38,069 nt of DNA from assembly GCA_016845305.1 (NCBI GenBank), contig JAERSW010000056.1:1-38069 (forward strand), given 5' to 3'. Position 1 is the stretch's first letter, and every line of letters begins with the position of its first letter. Below are positions 8,084 to 15,675 of the stretch, piece after piece. Below the pieces are notes generated by a model, which saw nothing but the letters and a program-made list of their open reading frames with translations, was not told the origin of the DNA and ran no database searches. The position numbers were made by a program, and so were the translations under genes. This stretch comes from Acidimicrobiales bacterium (GTDB lineage Bacteria > Actinomycetota > Acidimicrobiia > Acidimicrobiales > MedAcidi-G1).

Positions 8084-10630
8084 TCAGCCGATCCAGACCG
8101 GCCGGGGCGGCACCAGGCCGGGCGGAGCCAGCGTGGTGGGAGGGGGCGTGGGAGGAGGTGCCGTGGTGGGAGGTGGCCCTGTGCTGGTCGCGGTCGTGCT
8201 GGTCGTGGTCGTGCTGGTCGACGTGGTCGTCGGGGCGGGCGGCGCCGTGCTGGTGGTCGTCGACGACGAGGGGACGGGCGGCGGCGCTGTCGTCGTGGTG
8301 GTCGTCGACGAGGGGACGGTCGTGGTCGTCGGGGCAGGCCCCACGGTGGTCGTCGTGGTCGTCGTGGTCGTCGTGGTGGTCGTCGACGAGGGGACGGTCG
8401 TGGTGGTCGTGGGGGCCGGCGCCACCGTGGTGGGCGCCGTGGGCGTGACGGTCACCGACGTCGACGCCTCCCCGGCTCCCGCCTCGTTGACGGCCTCGAC
8501 GTGGAGGACCGCGACCTGTCCGGCGACCAGGCCGAGCACGGTGGCCGTCGTCGCAGGCCCCGAGGTGGTGTGCACGGTGGTCATGCCGCCACCGGTCTCG
8601 ATGCGCCGGACCAGGTAGTGGGTGACGGCGGCCCCGCCGGTGTCCGACGGAGCGGTCCAGGTCAGGACGGCCCGACCGGACCCGGCGACCGCGACGAGGC
8701 CGGTCGGTGCGCCGGGTGGCCTCGACGGCGTGGCCGACGCCGTCGACGACGCGGGCCCGGTCCCGGCCGCCGTGATGGCCGAGACGCGGAAGGCGTGCAC
8801 CGAACCGCCGGTGAGCCCGGTGGCCGTGTGGGAGGTGGCCGTCGACCCGGTGTCGGCCACGAGGTCGGCCCAGGCGCCGCCGGCCACGGAGCGTTCGATG
8901 CGGTAGCCGGTGACGGCCGAGCCGCCGTCGTCGGTCGGTGCGGTCCACGACAGGGTGACCTTCCACGGGCCGCCGACGGCCGACAACGACGTCGGCGCCA
9001 CCGGCAGTCCGGTGGGGGTGGCCGATGCGGTGGCCGACGCCGGACCGGTGCCCACCGCGTTGACGGCCGACACCCGGAAGGCCTGCGTGGTGCCGGCGGC
9101 CAGGCCGGTGACGGCGTGCGTGGTGGCCGTGCTGCCGGTCGAAGCGGTGACCGCCGTCCAGGTCGACCCGCCGTCGGTGGACCGGTCCACGGCGTAGCCG
9201 GTGACGGCGCTGCCACCGGTGGAGGCCGGCGCGGTCCACGCGAGCGTCACGGACCCGATGCCCGGCGTGGCCGTCAGACCGGTGGGCGCGCCGGCGGGGG
9301 CCGTGCCGTCGAGGGCGATCACGGCGACGTCGTCGTCGGCGCCGACCGTGGTCCCGACCACCATGATCCGCCAGTCGGTGGTCAGGGCGACGGCGTGGCC
9401 CACGTCGGAGCCCGACCCGACGGCGACGGTGGCCGTCCCGTCGCCGGAGAACGTCGTGTCGAGGGTCCCGTCGGCGGTGAGGCGGAGCACGGCCACGTCG
9501 TCGGTGCTCCCGTCGTGGCCCTCCCCGACCACCACGATGCGGCCGTCGGGGTCCACGGCCACGCCCCTCCCCTCGTCGTCGCCCGAGCCCACGGCGAACG
9601 TGGCCGTCCCGTCGCCCGAGAAGGCCGTGTCGAGCACGCCCGCCGCGGTGAGGCGGAGCACGGCGACGTCCTCGGTGCCCGACACGTCCGCCGTGCCGGC
9701 CAGGACCAGGTCGCCGTCGGCGGCGATGGCCACGCCGCGGGCGGTGTCGTCGCCGGAGCCGACGGCGAACGTGGCCGTCCCGTCGCCGGAGAAGGCCGTG
9801 TCGAGGAGGCCGGCGTCGGTGAGGCGGACCACGGCCACGTCGTCGCCTCCGCCGACCACCGCCGAGCCGGCCACGATCACGTCGCCGTCGGCGGCGATGG
9901 CCACCGCGTTGCCGTAGTCGTGGCCGGAGCCGACCCCGACGAGGACGGTGCCGTCGCCGGCGAAGGTCGCGTCGAGCGAGCCGTCTGCGGTGAGGCGGGC
10001 CACGGCCACGTCGAAGTCGGTGCCGTTGGAGCCGTACCCCGCCAGCACGATCCGCCCGCTCCCGTCGATGGCGAGGGAAGTTCCGTAGTCAACGCCGATC
10101 CCAAGGTCGACAGTCGCAACTCCACTCGTGCCAAACGCCGAGTCAAGAACTCCGGACGCTGTTAGTCGCACCGCAGTCATCTGAAACACGACGCCAAGGC
10201 TGTCCGTCGCAGTCGAGCCACCCACCACGATCTTCCCGTCGGATTGAACTACTACTGCTCGCCCGAGATCGTCCTTCCCATCAATGTCGATCGTTGCAAT
10301 CCCGTCACCGGAAAACGACGTATCGAGCGAGCCATCTGAAGCCAGACGAACTGCGACCAAATCGTTGTTGCCACCCTGTCGAGCCGTTCCCACCACGACG
10401 ATCTTTCCGTCGGGTTGGACGGCGACGGCCCGGCCGGCGTCGACCGTGCCCACGTCGACCACCACCTTCCCGTCCGACGAGAACCCGCCGTCCAGGTCGC
10501 CGGGCGCCGCGGTGGCTCCACCCGAGCCCACCAGGCCGGCGGTCAGCACCGCCGCCGCCACGAGCGCCGGGACCAGCGGCCACCGGACCGCCCTCAGCGT
10601 CCACCCCACAGGTCGGCACACGCCTCGCAC
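8084..10630 (-). CDS. Secreted delta-60 repeat (beta-propeller-like) protein with three fibronectin type III domains and a Thr/Pro tail
   Basis: Large predicted extracellular protein, up to 848 residues, of unknown function. The N-terminus has an Arg-rich start and hydrophobic VPALVAAAVLTAGLVGSG followed by ATAAPG, a likely signal peptide. Residues about 40-445 hold seven delta-60-type repeats (DUF5122), each with a core such as GRAVAVQPDGKIVVVG and an end like LDTSFSGDG. Seven units would suit one propeller. Residues about 448-730 are three FN3 domains, each with the core VTLAWTAP or a close variant and AVTGY. The rest is a mucin-like Thr/Ser/Pro tail ending PPRPVWIG with no LPXTG motif or membrane anchor. 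The start is uncertain: GTG at 10630, 10621 or 10609 all overlap the DUF4395 gene. Residues about 80-185 have foreign-looking codon use. Confidence 0.85.
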   Translation of the reverse strand: MRGVCRPVGWTLRAVRWPLVPALVAAAVLTAGLVGSGGATAAPGDLDGGFSSDGKVVVDVGTVDAGRAVAVQPDGKIVVVGTARQGGNNDLVAVRLASDGSLDTSFSGDGIATIDIDGKDDLGRAVVVQSDGKIVVGGSTATDSLGVVFQMTAVRLTASGVLDSAFGTSGVATVDLGIGVDYGTSLAIDGSGRIVLAGYGSNGTDFDVAVARLTADGSLDATFAGDGTVLVGVGSGHDYGNAVAIAADGDVIVAGSAVVGGGDDVAVVRLTDAGLLDTAFSGDGTATFAVGSGDDTARGVAIAADGDLVLAGTADVSGTEDVAVLRLTAAGVLDTAFSGDGTATFAVGSGDDEGRGVAVDPDGRIVVVGEGHDGSTDDVAVLRLTADGTLDTTFSGDGTATVAVGSGSDVGHAVALTTDWRIMVVGTTVGADDDVAVIALDGTAPAGAPTGLTATPGIGSVTLAWTAPASTGGSAVTGYAVDRSTDGGSTWTAVTASTGSTATTHAVTGLAAGTTQAFRVSAVNAVGTGPASATASATPTGLPVAPTSLSAVGGPWKVTLSWTAPTDDGGSAVTGYRIERSVAGGAWADLVADTGSTATSHTATGLTGGSVHAFRVSAITAAGTGPASSTASATPSRPPGAPTGLVAVAGSGRAVLTWTAPSDTGGAAVTHYLVRRIETGGGMTTVHTTSGPATTATVLGLVAGQVAVLHVEAVNEAGAGEASTSVTVTPTAPTTVAPAPTTTTTVPSSTTTTTTTTTTTTTVGPAPTTTTVPSSTTTTTTAPPPVPSSSTTTSTAPPAPTTTSTSTTTTSTTATSTGPPPTTAPPPTPPPTTLAPPGLVPPRPVWIG
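8165..8450 (-). repeat. Low-complexity Thr/Ser/Pro-coding repeat tract
   Basis: On the plus strand this is a run of GTCGTGGTC-like hexamers broken by repeated GTCGACGAGGGGACGGTCGT blocks. In the gene it encodes runs of Thr (up to about 13) separated by VPSSTTTT and PAPTTTT units. It is prone to length change and probably forms a glycosylated or extended stalk. Confidence 0.85.
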
Positions 10631-11142
10631 GCCTCATCCGGGACCACGCCGACCCGCATCAGCAGACGGAACAGGTGGCAACCCAGGCACAGCCCCAACG
10701 CGGCCTCCAGGGAGGCGGCGACGAGCACCATCGCCACCAGCACCGTGGCCACCCCATCGGCTCCGGCCAGCGCGGCGACCAGGGCCGGCACGGTCAGGAC
10801 CGCCCCGATCCCCTGGGCGAACCGCTTGGGTGGGCCGGGCACGTCGCGCACCGCCCACGACAGGCGGGGCCGGACCACCCGCGTCACCAGGGTCCCCAGC
10901 GGGCTGAGCGTCGGACCGGTCGCCACCCGGGCCACGAAACCCCACGCCAGGACGGCCAGCAGCGGCGTCCAACCGGTGGCGAGGACCACGACGCACTGCA
11001 CGACCACGCCGGCGGCGACGAGGCGGGCCGACACCTCGTCCACCGGATGCGGGAACGAGAACAGCGTCGCCCCCGACGGCGTCGCCCCCGACGGCGTCGC
11101 CCCGGATCGGGACCCGGTCGCGTCCTGCAGGGGCTCGTCCAC
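10594..11142 (-). CDS. DUF4395 family membrane protein
   Basis: Integral membrane protein of about 182 residues, function unknown. After a polar N-terminus with a GATPS repeat comes PHPVDEVSARLVAAGVVVQ, the usual DUF4395 opening. Hydrophobic segments lie at about 50-70 and 78-95. A cytosolic-looking RPRLSWAVRDVPGPPKRFAQG with the conserved RFAQ motif follows, then two more hydrophobic segments and a cysteine pair in LGLCLGCHLF. A second pair, CEACADLW, ends the protein. The paired cysteines suggest redox or metal chemistry, but this is inference. The ORF is open to 11196, but that would run into the divergent gene at 11166, so I chose GTG 11142. Its end overlaps the start of the delta-60 protein by up to 37 bases, so the two are probably translationally coupled. 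Confidence 0.8.
   Translation of the reverse strand: MDEPLQDATGSRSGATPSGATPSGATLFSFPHPVDEVSARLVAAGVVVQCVVVLATGWTPLLAVLAWGFVARVATGPTLSPLGTLVTRVVRPRLSWAVRDVPGPPKRFAQGIGAVLTVPALVAALAGADGVATVLVAMVLVAASLEAALGLCLGCHLFRLLMRVGVVPDEACEACADLWGGR
11064..11108. repeat. 15-base tandem repeat inside the DUF4395 gene
   Basis: GCGTCGCCCCCGACG at 11064-11078 repeats exactly at 11079-11093, and a degraded third copy starts at 11094. It encodes the GATPS-GATPS-GAT stretch near the N-terminus and keeps the frame (15 = 5 codons). Confidence 0.9.
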
Positions 11143-11153
11143 GGAACGGACCC

Positions 11154-11159
11154 TATTGT
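11154..11159 (+). promoter_or_regulatory. Candidate -10 box (TATTGT) for a leaderless PLP decarboxylase gene
   Basis: TATTGT lies exactly 6 bases before ATG 11166, so transcription would begin at or next to the start codon. No Shine-Dalgarno sequence precedes this gene. The box sits in the 23-base divergent gap with the DUF4395 gene. Confidence 0.5.
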
Positions 11160-11165
11160 CGACGC

Positions 11166-12458
11166 ATGGGCCCCTCCACGACGCCGGACCCCGCACGCCC
11201 CCGCTTCCCCACCGCCGGCCTCGACGCCGACGCCATCCGGGCCGAGCTGGTGGCCCGCCGCGACCACGACGTCCGATGGGACGAGGGGCGCACCTTCGGC
11301 CTGGTGTTCGACGGCGGCGAGGAGGTCCGGGCCGTGGCCGAGGACGCCGCCCGCCTCTTCCTCCACGAGAACGCGCTGAGCACCGCCGCGTTCCCGTCGC
11401 TGGCGGGCATCCAGTCCGACCTGTGCGCCTGGACCGCCGACCTCCTGCACGGCCCCGACGGTGCGGCCGGCTTCGTGACCAGCGGCGGCACCGAGAGCAT
11501 CCTGTGCGCCGTCGAAGCGGCCCGGGAACGGGCCCGCACCGAACGCGACGTCCACGAGCCCGAGCTGGTGCTGGCCGAGAGCGCCCACGCCGCGTTCCAC
11601 AAGGGCGCCCACCTGTTCGGCCTGCGCACCTGCGTCGTGCCGGTGCTGGCCGACCGCACCCCGGACCTCGACGCCATGGCCGACGCCGTCACCGACCGCA
11701 CCGCGCTCGTCGTCGCCTCGGCGCCCCAGTACCCGCAGGGGGTGGTCGACCCGGTGGCCGACATCGCCGCGTTGGCCGACCGGGTCGGGGCGTCGTGCCA
11801 CGTGGACGCCTGCATGGGCGGCTACGTCCTGCCGTTCGCCGCCCTGGAGGAGCCCGACCGGTGGGGCTCGCCGCCGTGGGACCTCGGCGTGGACGGGGTG
11901 ACCAGCATCTCGGCCGACCTCCACAAGCTGGGCTACGCCCCCAAGGGCGTGTCGGTCCTGCTGCACCGGTCCCGGGCGTTGCGGCGCCACCAGACGTTCG
12001 ACTTCGACGGCTGGCTGGGCGGCCGGTACGTCACCCCCAACCTGCAGGGCACCCGGTCGGGCCTGCCCATGGCCGCGGCGTGGGCGGTGGTCCGCCACCT
12101 CGGCATCGATGGCTACCGGCGCCTGGTCCGCACGACGCTGGAGGCGGCCGACCGGATCCGGGCCGGCGTGCAGGCCGTCGACGGCCTCGAGGTCCCGGGC
12201 GACCCCCGCCACCACCTGCTGTCCATCACCTCGTCGGACCCGACGCTGGACGTGTTCGCCGTGGGCGACGCGCTGGCCGCCCGCGGCTGGCACCACGACC
12301 GGCAGGGCCCGCCGGACGGCCTGCACCTGACGGTCAGCAACGGCAACGCGCCGGTGGTCGACGCCTGGCTGGCCGACCTGGTCGACGCCGTCGACGAGGT
12401 CCGGGCCGGTGGTGCCGACCGGGTGGCCGGGGGCGGCGCCTACTCGACGCTCGAGTAG
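11166..12458 (+). CDS. PLP-dependent decarboxylase/lyase, sphingosine-1-phosphate-lyase-like
   Basis: Fold-type I PLP enzyme of group II decarboxylase type, 430 residues. Seen directly: FPSLAGIQSDLCAWTADLL; FVTSGGTESILCAVEAARER, the cofactor-phosphate loop; HAAFHKGAHLFGL, where the first His would stack on PLP; HVDACMGGYVLPF, with Asp binding the pyridine nitrogen; and SISADLHKLGYAPKGVSVLL, where the Lys of DLHK is the Schiff-base lysine. The APKG motif and the G-AAAWAV stretch resemble sphingosine-1-phosphate lyases more than glutamate decarboxylases. A bacterial homologue could cleave phosphorylated long-chain bases or decarboxylate an amino acid; the substrate is not decidable here. There is no N-terminal membrane segment, unlike the eukaryotic lyases. 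It stands alone, divergent from DUF4395 and convergent with the PhyH gene. Confidence 0.82.
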   Translation: MGPSTTPDPARPRFPTAGLDADAIRAELVARRDHDVRWDEGRTFGLVFDGGEEVRAVAEDAARLFLHENALSTAAFPSLAGIQSDLCAWTADLLHGPDGAAGFVTSGGTESILCAVEAARERARTERDVHEPELVLAESAHAAFHKGAHLFGLRTCVVPVLADRTPDLDAMADAVTDRTALVVASAPQYPQGVVDPVADIAALADRVGASCHVDACMGGYVLPFAALEEPDRWGSPPWDLGVDGVTSISADLHKLGYAPKGVSVLLHRSRALRRHQTFDFDGWLGGRYVTPNLQGTRSGLPMAAAWAVVRHLGIDGYRRLVRTTLEAADRIRAGVQAVDGLEVPGDPRHHLLSITSSDPTLDVFAVGDALAARGWHHDRQGPPDGLHLTVSNGNAPVVDAWLADLVDAVDEVRAGGADRVAGGGAYSTLE

Positions 12459-12485
12459 GCGGGCCCTCGAGGAGAGGGGCCCCTC
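12440..12485. terminator. Bidirectional hairpin region between convergent genes
   Basis: Two inverted repeats lie end to end. CTACTCG...CGAGTAG (12440-12458) covers the stop of the plus-strand gene. GGGCCCTC...GAGGGGCCC (12461-12482, one bulged G) fills the 42-base gap to the PhyH stop. There is no U-tract, so a terminator role is likely from position rather than proven by sequence. Confidence 0.45.
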
Positions 12486-12500
12486 AGGCGACCTGTCCTC

Positions 12501-13343
12501 TCAAGCGAACAAGTCGGCGGCGTCCTCGAAGTCGTAGAGCCAGGTGCGGCCACCACCCTCCGAGTGGTACGACGCCCAGCCGAGGAGCTGGCGGGCCCGC
12601 TCGGGCAGCTCGGCGGCCCGGGCCCGGTCCACGTGCAGCGGGCTGGCCTCCTCGGGGCGCAGCCAGCCGGCCACGAAGCTGACGTGCATGCCGTAGCGCA
12701 GACCGTCGGTGGCGTTGGAACCGGCACCGTGGGCGACCTTGCCGGAGTAGATCATCCCGGCGCCGGCCGGCATCTCGGCATACGCCACGTCGTCCTCGTC
12801 GACCTCGTGGCCGCGCATCACGCCGGGCGGCAGCGACTGGGTACCGGGGGCGACGACGGTGGCCCCGTTCTCCCTCGTGAACTCCGACAGGGCGAACATG
12901 CAGCTGACGGTGATCTCGCCGTCGGCGTTGATGGCCTCCGGCCAGTTGTTCTCGTCGCGGTGCAGGTACTGGGCCTTCTCGCCGGGGCCGACGGCCATGA
13001 CCTGGCCGGTGTTCAGCCAGTACGAGGTGCAGGCGCCGAGCAGCTCGGCGTCGGCCACGTCGAGCAGCACCGGGTTCAGCAGCGCGTGGTCGACGAAGGC
13101 CCGGCTGCGGGCCGCCAGGCCGCAGAAGCGGACCGTCTCGGCCCCGTGGAAGACCTCCCAGTTCTCGAGGCCGCTCTTGGACCCCGGGGCGGTGGCGTCC
13201 ATGGTGGGCGCCAGGTCGTCGACGATGGCCCGACGGGCGTCGTCGCTGAGCATGTCGCGGACGATCACGCCGCCGTCGCGGTGCAGGTGGTCCAGCACCT
13301 CGTCGAGGGGCGCGTCCCGGTCGAGGGTGGTGAGGGTCGCCAT
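12501..13343 (-). CDS. Phytanoyl-CoA dioxygenase (PhyH) family Fe(II)/2-oxoglutarate oxygenase
   Basis: Predicted cytosolic non-haem iron, 2-oxoglutarate-dependent hydroxylase of 280 residues. The double-stranded beta-helix carries QYLHRDENNW, whose H-x-D supplies two iron ligands, and GKVAHGAGSN, whose His is the likely third. Arg in GLRYGMHVSFVAGWL is placed to bind 2-oxoglutarate. The N-terminus DGGVIVRDMLSDDARR is a typical PhyH opening. Substrates in this family range from fatty acyl-CoAs to ectoine and small metabolites and cannot be read from sequence. The frame is open far upstream, but ATG 13343 (MATLTTLDRD) starts the family-like part. The next gene upstream, the hotdog-like gene, is divergent with a 69-base shared promoter region. 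Confidence 0.85.
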   Translation of the reverse strand: MATLTTLDRDAPLDEVLDHLHRDGGVIVRDMLSDDARRAIVDDLAPTMDATAPGSKSGLENWEVFHGAETVRFCGLAARSRAFVDHALLNPVLLDVADAELLGACTSYWLNTGQVMAVGPGEKAQYLHRDENNWPEAINADGEITVSCMFALSEFTRENGATVVAPGTQSLPPGVMRGHEVDEDDVAYAEMPAGAGMIYSGKVAHGAGSNATDGLRYGMHVSFVAGWLRPEEASPLHVDRARAAELPERARQLLGWASYHSEGGGRTWLYDFEDAADLFA

Positions 13344-13400
13344 GGCGCGCAGCCTCGCCGCGCCGGCGACCCGGGCGCAAGCGGGGAACGGGCCCACGGG

Positions 13401-13406
13401 TACGTT
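13401..13406 (+). promoter_or_regulatory. Candidate -10 box (TACGTT) for a leaderless hotdog-like gene
   Basis: TACGTT lies exactly 6 bases before ATG 13413, the same spacing as at four other genes in this window. No Shine-Dalgarno sequence is seen between box and start. Confidence 0.45.
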
Positions 13407-13412
13407 CCACCG

Positions 13413-14387
13413 ATGGCCCACGCCCCGTTCGACACCCCGCTGGACCGCTCCGCCGACGGCACGGTGTCGGGCCCGCTGCGGGCGCCGGTCCAGATGCTGG
13501 CCGACCAGTCCTACGCCGGGCACGCCAGCGTCCACGACGACGCCACCGCGGCGTCGCTCGGCCTCGTCGCCGGCCCCATCGAGGGCCCGACCCACTTCAG
13601 CCAGTTCGACCCGCTGCTGGTCGACCGGTGGGGCGAGCGGTGGCTGTCGCACGGCTGCCTGAGCGCCCACTTCCAGACCATGGTCGTCGAGGGCGAGCAG
13701 GTTCGGGCCACCGTCTCGGCCCATCCGGACAGCGACCCCGAGGGTGACCCCATGGGCGGCCCCGACCGGGTCCTCGTGTCGGCGGCCAAGGCCGACGGCA
13801 CCCCGGTCCTGGTCGGCTCGGCGTCCGTCGGACCCGATCACCCGCCGACGGCACTGGCGCCACGCCTCGAGCGGGCCCGGTCCGAGCCGCCGCAGCGGCT
13901 CCACGTCATCGACCTGCTGCACGTGGGCATGACCGGGCCGGGCGACGAGACGGTGGCGGTCACGTTCGACGACGACTTTGGCGAGCTCTACCCGTTCTCG
14001 CTGGCCCGCAAGCTGGAACGGATCACCGAGCCGTCGCCGTGGTACCTGCCGGACGCGGAGACGCCGTGGGGTGGGCCGGTGGTGCCGATCGAGATGCTGA
14101 GCGTGCTGACCAACAGCGCCTCGAAGCACTCCGGCTTCGCCGCCCGCCAGCCGTCGATCGGGCTGTTCATCGACCTGGAGGTCCGCCTGCTGGGCCAGCC
14201 GGTGCTGGTCGGCCACGAGTACCGCGTCGACCGGGAGATCGTGGCCATGGGCGAGAGCCGGCGCACCGAGTCGTACTGGACCCGCACCGTGCTGACCGAC
14301 GTCGCCGACGACGTGGCGTGCGCCGAGGTGCTGCTCCACCAGGGCGTCTTCAAGGACTCGTATCCCGGCTACCCCACCGACGCCTGA
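13413..14387 (+). CDS. Uncharacterised protein, possibly MaoC-like hotdog fold
   Basis: Conserved-looking protein of 324 residues that I cannot assign firmly. The stretch DDATAASLGLVAGPIEGPTH followed by FSQFDPLLVDRWGERWL resembles the D-x-A...G-x-x-xGP-x-H region of MaoC-like hydratases, and GEQVRATV fits a hotdog strand. The C-terminal half (LYPFSLARKLERITEPSPWY onward) may hold a second, degenerate hotdog. No signal peptide or membrane segment is visible. The start ATG 13413 follows a TAnnnT box, which supports it over the longer open frame that begins at 12564 and only mirrors the PhyH gene. It is divergent from the PhyH oxygenase and convergent with the butyrobetaine-hydroxylase-like gene. 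A role in CoA-ester chemistry next to the acyl-CoA synthetase is possible but only inferred. Confidence 0.6.
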   Translation: MAHAPFDTPLDRSADGTVSGPLRAPVQMLADQSYAGHASVHDDATAASLGLVAGPIEGPTHFSQFDPLLVDRWGERWLSHGCLSAHFQTMVVEGEQVRATVSAHPDSDPEGDPMGGPDRVLVSAAKADGTPVLVGSASVGPDHPPTALAPRLERARSEPPQRLHVIDLLHVGMTGPGDETVAVTFDDDFGELYPFSLARKLERITEPSPWYLPDAETPWGGPVVPIEMLSVLTNSASKHSGFAARQPSIGLFIDLEVRLLGQPVLVGHEYRVDREIVAMGESRRTESYWTRTVLTDVADDVACAEVLLHQGVFKDSYPGYPTDA

Positions 14388-14395
14388 GCCCCGGT

Positions 14396-14411
14396 CCGGG
14401 CCCAGACCCGG
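14396..14411. terminator. Possible short GC hairpin between convergent genes
   Basis: CCGGG and CCCGG pair around a 6-base loop (CCCAGA), 8 bases past the hotdog-gene stop and before the stop of the minus-strand dioxygenase. The stem is short and has no U-tract. Confidence 0.3.
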
Positions 14412-14424
14412 TCAGACGCCCCGG

Positions 14425-15675
14425 TCAGATGCGGGACCCCTGGGGCAGGTGCCAGCCGTGGTCGGGGGCGCCGAGCCGTCCGGCCAGGTCGCGCAGCCGC
14501 CCGTGGAACTCGTCGCGGGGGACGTGGCAGAGCCGGATGTGGCGCCCCGACGACGGGTCGAAGGCGGTGCGACCGTGCAGCACCCGGTGGTTGTCGATGA
14601 GCATCCCGTCGCCCGGGGCGACCCGGAGCACGGCCCGAAATTCGTCGCTGCGCATCCGCCGGTCGAACTCGCGCACGGCGTCGTACATGGGCTCCACCAG
14701 CTCGGCGTCCACGTCCATGGGAGCCAGCGCCCGGTCGAAGTAGCGGATGCCCTGCAGGCGCCCCTCGCCGTCGAGCGACACCAGCGGGGCCCGGTTGCGC
14801 ATCTCCAGCTCTCCGGGGTGGCGGCGCACGTGGGCCACCGGCACGGTGGTCAGGAGGTCGAACGCCGCGGGCGCCTCGTGGCGGATGGCCTCGGCCACGG
14901 CGAACCCGTCCACGTACGTCGACAGGCCGCCCTCGTCGGTGTTGACGAGGCAGTGGAAGACGTCGATGCCGGGCTGCGAATAGGCGAAGGCGTCGTCGAT
15001 GTGGGGCGCCTGGGGCATGCCGGTCTTGGCCCCCAGCTTGGCCACCGGCTCGGCCCGTACGTCGTAGATCCGTCCGTACACGGTGGTCTCGTGGATCGGC
15101 CCGAGCAGGCCGGCCACGGCCTCCGTGGCCGCCGGGTCGGAGCCCAGCCCGGCGATCCGCACGATGCCGTGGTCGCGCAGCAGGCGGTAGGCGGCCAGGA
15201 GCGCCTCGGGTGCGCCCCCGTCGGGCCGGACGTCGTCCCAGACCGCGGTCGGGAAGGCGTCGACCACGTCGGCCCGCCACAGCGTCGGACGCCACGACGC
15301 CCGGCGGCGACGGGCGTCGTCGTCGTAGGCGTGGTGGGCCAGCCAGTCGCCACCGTAGGTGGACCGGTGCCCGTCGGGCCAGTCCACGACCAGGTCCCCG
15401 TCGACGGCGGCCACGCCGGCCGGCACCTCGGTCGGGTCGACGGTGGCCACGGTGGTGAACCGGATGCCGTCCGACGGGTCGCCGCAGTCCCCACACCAGC
15501 AGCAGTGCCGCAACCACTGGTGGTGGAAGGCGCTCGTCGACCCGTCGTCGAAGTCCACGACCACCGTGCGGCCGTCGATGCCCGCCGACGCGACGGCCGG
15601 ACCGCCTCCGCCGAGCCGGTTGCCCCGGAACGGGTTGTGGGCCGTGATGTCGGCGGTGGAACGGTGGCCGCTCAT
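14425..15675 (-). CDS. Gamma-butyrobetaine hydroxylase-like Fe(II)/2-oxoglutarate dioxygenase
   Basis: A 416-residue member of the BBOX/trimethyllysine dioxygenase family. Those enzymes hydroxylate quaternary-ammonium substrates, using 2-oxoglutarate, on the way to carnitine. The N-terminal DUF971-type zinc domain has WLRHCCWCGDCGDP, matching the Cys-rich zinc site of human BBOX, and a His in DWLAHHAY as the probable fourth ligand. The catalytic TauD-like domain has PHIDDAFAYSQPG (H-x-D iron ligands), DNHRVLHGRTAFD (distal His) and RHIRLCHVPRDEFHGRLR (2-oxoglutarate-binding Arg region). The length is close to the animal enzymes. ATG 15675 overlaps the SDR stop as ATGA, so the two are one operon and may act in sequence on one substrate. 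The true substrate could be butyrobetaine, trimethyllysine or another betaine. Confidence 0.85.
   Translation of the reverse strand: MSGHRSTADITAHNPFRGNRLGGGGPAVASAGIDGRTVVVDFDDGSTSAFHHQWLRHCCWCGDCGDPSDGIRFTTVATVDPTEVPAGVAAVDGDLVVDWPDGHRSTYGGDWLAHHAYDDDARRRRASWRPTLWRADVVDAFPTAVWDDVRPDGGAPEALLAAYRLLRDHGIVRIAGLGSDPAATEAVAGLLGPIHETTVYGRIYDVRAEPVAKLGAKTGMPQAPHIDDAFAYSQPGIDVFHCLVNTDEGGLSTYVDGFAVAEAIRHEAPAAFDLLTTVPVAHVRRHPGELEMRNRAPLVSLDGEGRLQGIRYFDRALAPMDVDAELVEPMYDAVREFDRRMRSDEFRAVLRVAPGDGMLIDNHRVLHGRTAFDPSSGRHIRLCHVPRDEFHGRLRDLAGRLGAPDHGWHLPQGSRI

Noticed and set aside
8165-8450. Plus-strand valine-rich ORF over the GTC/GTG tract
   Set aside because: It is the complement of the threonine-rich tail of the secreted protein. 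No start signal or domain supports it.
5810-10165. A plus-strand open frame of 1451 codons
   Set aside because: It lies antisense to pth, rplY, prs and the delta-60 gene and has no motifs. It is a GC-driven shadow.
13344-14339. Long N-terminal extension of the PhyH gene on the minus strand
   Set aside because: It is antisense to the hotdog-like gene. The family-like sequence begins at ATG 13343.
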